In this document: positions 60,651 through 64,000 of the stretch, in pieces
Numbering within the stretch: the first letter of the stretch is position 1
Layout: each line of letters opens with the position of its first letter
From: CAWCUU01 sp963798855
Lineage (GTDB): Bacteria > Gemmatimonadota > Gemmatimonadetes > Longimicrobiales > RSA9
DNA length: 64,000 nt
Direction: 5' to 3'
Assembly: GCA_963798855.1 (NCBI GenBank)
Contig: CAWCUU010000003.1
Span: 816,718 to 880,717 of the forward strand
The notes under the pieces: model-generated
What the model was told of the DNA's origin: nothing
The model's database searches: none
The model's input: the letters and a program-made list of their open reading frames with translations, nothing else
Position numbers and translations under genes: made by a program

Positions 60651-61868
60651 ATGTCGAACGACCTTCGAACACGCCTCCGCGAAGCCCGGGACGCGGCGGG
60701 CCTTACTCAGCAGCAGGTTGCGGAACTTCTCGAACTCCGGCGACCGGCCATCGCAGAGATCGAGGCAGGGACTCGCTCGGTGAAGACCGACGAACTCGTA
60801 CGGCTCGCGGCACTTTACGGCCGGAGCATACCTTGGATACTGCGCGGTCAGGTCCAGGAGGAGGATCAGATCGCCGCCGTGCTATTTCGAGCCGCAGCCC
60901 CCGATGCGCGTCTGAAACGCGAAGTCGCACGTCTCGTGCGCCGGTGTCGGATCGTTTGCGAACTGGAAGAACGACTCGGTGCGCGGACGCCGATTGCCAC
61001 CGCCCTGCAGTACGCGGATGCACATGCGCTGACGGACCAAGGACTTGCAATGAACCATGGCCGGCAGACCGCCTACATCGAGCGGGCGAGGTTGGGCATC
61101 GGGCCGAGGGCTCCACTCCGTGATGTATGGGGGATCGTCGAGGAGGCAGGGCTTAAAGTCTTTTCACTCGAGCTAGGAGCCGATAACGAAACCGACGGCA
61201 TATTCGCTCGAACTTCGACGGGCGCGGCATGCGTCGGTGTCAACACCGACAAATGGGTCTTCCGCCAAGTCTTCACTGTGGTTCACGAGTACGGCCATGC
61301 TCTCATGGACGCTGATATCACCGCAGAGAATTGTGCAACCCAACGAGCATGGAAGGTGAAAGGCGCACCACACATTGATGCCAACCGTGAGCTCCGTGCT
61401 AACCAGTTCGCGGCCGTGTTCCTGGTTCCGCGTGAGTCTCTGCTCGGCTTTCTCGAGTCACGGAGGCGCCTGACCGCGGGGAGGAATCCTCGTGCAAGGG
61501 ATCTGACGGCGATCGACATCGTTCGTGGCCAGGATCACTTCGGTGTGAGTGGTGAGATGCTTCTTTGGAGGCTGCGCAATGAAGACCTAATCACAGCGTC
61601 CGAGCGCCAGCGCATTGCCGAGGACCTTGGGCGCAGCGGCACTCTCGCGCTCGCGCGGAGTCTGGGCTACGATTGGCGCCGCTTTGCCCAGCCTTTCGGA
61701 CGGACCCGCGAACTCGCGCTGAGCGCGTACGCCGCCGGAGAGGCGTCCCTCGGAATCGTGGCGGAGATCTTCGGCCGCACGAAAGAGGAGATGCTCGTGG
61801 CGCTTCGCGGGTGGAATATCCATCCCCAATTCTCGCCGGGTGACGCGCTCGTCGGCGAGGGTGCTTGA
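60651..61868 (+). CDS. XRE regulator fused to ImmA/IrrE-type metallopeptidase
   Basis: 405 residues. HTH at the N-terminus (LREARDAAGLTQQQVAELLE, LRRPAIAEIEAGTRSVKTDE), then an ImmA/IrrE (COG2856) zinc peptidase: FTVVHEYGHALMDADITAEN with HExxH-type HEYGH, and ANQFAAVFLVPRESLLGFLE. Such fused regulators cleave a repressor or toxin and are found as antitoxin-like partners of PIN toxins and in mobile elements. AAGGAGG precedes ATG 60651. Confidence 0.9.
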   Translation: MSNDLRTRLREARDAAGLTQQQVAELLELRRPAIAEIEAGTRSVKTDELVRLAALYGRSIPWILRGQVQEEDQIAAVLFRAAAPDARLKREVARLVRRCRIVCELEERLGARTPIATALQYADAHALTDQGLAMNHGRQTAYIERARLGIGPRAPLRDVWGIVEEAGLKVFSLELGADNETDGIFARTSTGAACVGVNTDKWVFRQVFTVVHEYGHALMDADITAENCATQRAWKVKGAPHIDANRELRANQFAAVFLVPRESLLGFLESRRRLTAGRNPRARDLTAIDIVRGQDHFGVSGEMLLWRLRNEDLITASERQRIAEDLGRSGTLALARSLGYDWRRFAQPFGRTRELALSAYAAGEASLGIVAEIFGRTKEEMLVALRGWNIHPQFSPGDALVGEGA

Positions 61869-61877
61869 GCCGGCTTG

Positions 61878-62393
61878 ATGGCAATCCCCTGTACTCTGGA
61901 TGCTTCCTTCATCCTCACCCTTGCGGAGGCTGGCGCTCTCGATCTTGCCTGGAGAAACCCCCGTTACGAATGGAAACTCACCCCAATAGTCCGTCAGGAG
62001 ATCAGAAGTCCGGCTGCGTGGCGGGCGCTGGATAATGCCTTAGTTGTCGGAAGCGTACGCCCCGTTGATCCAGACGTCGCCGGTCCTGACGGATCCGCGT
62101 TCGCGGAGTGGTCCAAGATTGTCGATCCCGGGGAGGCGGAGGCCATAGGAGTGGCACTGTCCCGTGGCTGGCGGGTCGCGTTAGAGGATCTCCATGCGCA
62201 AAGGCAGCTGGACGCTAGATCCGGTCGAGGCCGGTGGATCAACTGCGCGAATGTGCTTTTGGATGCGGTCACCGACAACCGACTAGCGCTCGCGGATGCC
62301 GACGCCGTGTTCCGAACCCTGAATTGCTACGCGGGGTATCAAAAACGCGGCGTTTCGTCCCTGGCGCACCTTCGAGCCAACCGCGAGCGGTAG
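61878..62393 (+). CDS. PIN-like toxin partner (DUF3368/COG2405 type)
   Basis: 171 residues: CTLDASFILTLAEAGALDLA (first acid), WKLTPIVRQEIRSPAAWRAL, IVDPGEAEAIGVALSRGWRV, ALEDLHAQRQLDARSG, LLDAVTDNRLALADADAVFR. The D...E...D pattern of a PIN domain. ATG 61878 lies 9 bases after the Xre-ImmA stop, so they form one operon: peptidase-type Xre antitoxin first, PIN effector second. Confidence 0.82.
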   Translation: MAIPCTLDASFILTLAEAGALDLAWRNPRYEWKLTPIVRQEIRSPAAWRALDNALVVGSVRPVDPDVAGPDGSAFAEWSKIVDPGEAEAIGVALSRGWRVALEDLHAQRQLDARSGRGRWINCANVLLDAVTDNRLALADADAVFRTLNCYAGYQKRGVSSLAHLRANRER

Positions 62394-62432
62394 GTTCGCG
62401 GGCTCCTTGCCGTACCGCCTCTCCACACCCGC

Positions 62433-63602
62433 TCACCCCGCCCTCCCCTTCGCCCTCGCAACCCTTACCAGCACCCCCTCGCACCCGATCCCGATCACCT
62501 GAGACCGCACCCGCTCCGCGCGCTCGCGGCCGATCGCCTCCGAATGCGCGGCGGGGTTGCGCAGGTCGAGCAGGCCGCGGAGCTCGAGCGGCGCGCCGCT
62601 GCGCAGCCAGCCGGCGTCGGCGGCGCTGAAGACGCTGCCGAGCGCGCGGGCGACGGTGGCGTCGCGCTCCAGCAGGTACAGGATCACGCCGAGCGACTGG
62701 TGCGGGACGCGCGCGCCGAGGTCGAGCCGGCGACCGTCCGCGATCACCTCGCGGTCCTTCGCCGCGGCGCGCTCGAGGCGCTTACGAAGCCGAGGGAAAA
62801 TCAACGCGTTGAGCTCCGTCTCGACCGCCTTCGCGTACTCGATCGCCGGGCCGCTGAAGTCGAACGCGGGGTCGTCGCGACGCGCGCGGAACACGGCCTC
62901 CGCCGAGGCGACGAACGTGCGCGTGGACGGCTCGAGCGCCTCCCACACCGCGCGGCCGAAGAGGTTGTCGGGCAGCTCGCGGGCGAGGCGCTGCGTGTCG
63001 GCGCGGAGGTCGGCGTCGCGCTCGGCCCAGAGTCGGCCGCTGGTGAGCAGGTCGCGGTGGGCGAACCACCGGGCCCCGTCCTCGCGCGTCACGATCAGCG
63101 GCAGCTCGACCATACCGCCGTAGAGTGACACCGGCCGGTCGTGATAGCGCGTATTCCGCAGGCGACCGAGCTCCTCGATCACGCCCGGCGTGTCGTCCGC
63201 CACCAGCCGCCGCACGTCCCAGAGCCTGAACCAGAAGTCCGCCTCCAGCCCCGCGTAGTACGACGGCGCGTGGTCCCGCTCGTCCGGCTCCTCCAGCACC
63301 GCGTCCGTCGTGATCTCGCCGAGGTGCCCGACGTACAGCGACCGGTAGTCCGTCAGGTACAGGTGCGTCTCCTCGTCCGCCTCGATCTGCGACTCGATCG
63401 CCGCGATCTCCGCCGCGTGCGGCAGCGCGCCGTCGCGCCGCGGCGAGCGGAGCTTCGCCCACCAGACGTAGACGTCGTCGGGCGTCGCGTCGTCCGCGGC
63501 GTCTCGGCTGCGCTCGGCCCAGCGGAGCAGCACGCGGAGGTGCGCGTCGAGCGGGTCCTCGGCGTAGGCGGGGTTCCAGACGGTGAGGAGGTGGCGGGTC
63601 AT
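62433..63602 (-). CDS. HEPN-type protein with unknown N-terminal domain (intact copy)
   Basis: 389 residues. N-terminal domain (1-130): HLLTVWNPAYAEDPLDAHLR, PDDVYVWWAKLRSPRRDG, ETHLYLTDYRSLYVGHLGEI. Middle (130-230): ADFWFRLWDVRRLVADDTPG, RYHDRPVSLYGGMVELPLIV. The C-terminal half (about 235-389) is helical: RTFVASAEAVFRARRDDPAF, GPAIEYAKAVETELNALIFP, LLDLRNPAAHSEAIGRERAE. RNPAAH (348-353) fits the R-x4-H active site of HEPN RNases. I know no name for the architecture. Four truncated copies lie within 6 kb. Probably in one operon with the gene cut by the window edge (72 bp upstream). Confidence 0.8.
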   Translation of the reverse strand: MTRHLLTVWNPAYAEDPLDAHLRVLLRWAERSRDAADDATPDDVYVWWAKLRSPRRDGALPHAAEIAAIESQIEADEETHLYLTDYRSLYVGHLGEITTDAVLEEPDERDHAPSYYAGLEADFWFRLWDVRRLVADDTPGVIEELGRLRNTRYHDRPVSLYGGMVELPLIVTREDGARWFAHRDLLTSGRLWAERDADLRADTQRLARELPDNLFGRAVWEALEPSTRTFVASAEAVFRARRDDPAFDFSGPAIEYAKAVETELNALIFPRLRKRLERAAAKDREVIADGRRLDLGARVPHQSLGVILYLLERDATVARALGSVFSAADAGWLRSGAPLELRGLLDLRNPAAHSEAIGRERAERVRSQVIGIGCEGVLVRVARAKGRAG

Positions 63603-63674
63603 GGGAGATTCAGACCCTTGCCGTCCGCGAACGCGATTCCACGCGGAGGACGGGGGCGCATCGCACCGAAGCCT

Positions 63675-64000
63675 TCACCAAGGATTCGTCTGGAGCCAGG
63701 AGGCAATGAGTGTGGTGTAGTCGTTGAAGATGAGATCCTCCGGATCCCAGGCCAGCTCGCTGGCCATAACCGGAAGATCAACGCGAAAGGCAGCGTAGCG
63801 TTCCTGAATCTTGGCTGGGCCAGGCATCATGATACCACTTCCGGTCGTACCATTCCGAAGCCAATTCCGAACGACCTTGATGGCCTCCTCAGGGTCGCCG
63901 TCATGGGCTTGGATGTCCTGGCCCGCGATATCGGAACAGAACATTCTGATAGCGGTAGCGCTCACGGTCGAGGATGAGACAGTTCTTCTCCCGTTGAGTG
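63675..64000 (-). CDS. Protein of unknown function, 5' end off the window, one frame break
   Basis: From the edge the frame reads EKNCLILDRERYRYQ and, after an extra base at about 63943, continues FCSDIAGQDIQAHDGDPEEA, IKVVRNWLRNGTTGSGIMMP, VDLPVMASELAWDPEDLIFN, DYTTLIASWLQTNPW, stop. I have a general memory of uncharacterised proteins with SDIAGxDIxAH...VRNWLR, so the gene is real, but I cannot assign a function. It reads toward the HEPN gene. Confidence 0.65.
   Translation of the reverse strand, partial: LNGRRTVSSSTVSATAIRMFCSDIAGQDIQAHDGDPEEAIKVVRNWLRNGTTGSGIMMPGPAKIQERYAAFRVDLPVMASELAWDPEDLIFNDYTTLIASWLQTNPW

Noticed and set aside
62544..63128. Plus-strand frames opposite the HEPN gene
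   Set aside because: Same shadow appears opposite every copy of the family; no start context or motifs.

Overview
High-GC (roughly 70%) bacterial chromosomal DNA. The gene content (plug-only TonB-type lipoproteins, a CBM9/DUF5916 outer-membrane protein, a PafB/PafC-like WYL pair, many Tat and lipobox signals, scattered Uma2, DUF433 and DUF5615 genes) fits a soil or sediment Gemmatimonadota-like bacterium. That placement is an inference: there is no rRNA or other marker gene here. No tRNA, rRNA, CRISPR array, transposase or prophage gene was recognised.

Layout. 0-3.5 kb: NiFe-hydrogenase maturation operon on the minus strand (hypF, hypC, a second HypC/HupF-like gene, hypD running off the edge), preceded by a lipoprotein with a histidine-rich 7-residue repeat. 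5.3-15.5 kb: mostly single secreted or envelope genes (alpha/beta hydrolase with an XRE regulator and a membrane protein, DUF5916 protein, BBE-type FAD oxidoreductase, COG4315 lipoprotein, trypsin-like protease with PKD domain, YWTD/NHL-type propeller lipoprotein). 15.7-21.1 kb: a compact minus-strand cluster in which a sensor kinase and response regulator precede a two-domain sulfurtransferase, two YeeE/YedE half-transporters and a rhodanese, probably a regulated thiosulfate or sulfane-sulfur handling unit. 21.1-31.4 kb: tandem arrays, PNPOx, DinB, a secreted gamma-glutamyltransferase, two plug-only lipoproteins, the WYL pair, a DUF4236 protein and an ARPP-1/DUF6569 protein. 31.5-47.2 kb: a PQQ-glucose-dehydrogenase-like lipoprotein, GntR regulator, B12-binding radical SAM enzyme coupled to a MESH1-like HD hydrolase, secreted esterase, phosphodiesterase, DUF998, D-aminoacylase, multicopper oxidase, NUDIX, a 61-bp tandem array, a VWA protein with a tiny acidic partner, and a sugar-phosphate isomerase-like protein.

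47-64 kb is an accessory region. Intact or nearly intact modules are RES/Xre, VapBC, a Uma2-like small protein, an HNH nuclease, a DEDD-type exonuclease, DUF2283, and Xre-ImmA/PIN with its own operator-like dyad. Between them lie many short remnants of PIN, DUF433, DUF5615, HicA, ParE-like and DUF4258 genes, plus four deleted copies of one HEPN-type gene whose full-length copy sits at 62.4-63.6 kb. The fragments are joined to one another in the middle of genes. This mosaic, and the HEPN family itself, are the least explained part of the window.

About ten otherwise well-conserved genes are broken by single-base frame changes, nearly all of them one extra base, often in a G or C run. Base-calling or assembly error is the simplest explanation, so these genes are annotated as CDS with the break positions given, while visibly truncated remnants are annotated as pseudogenes.
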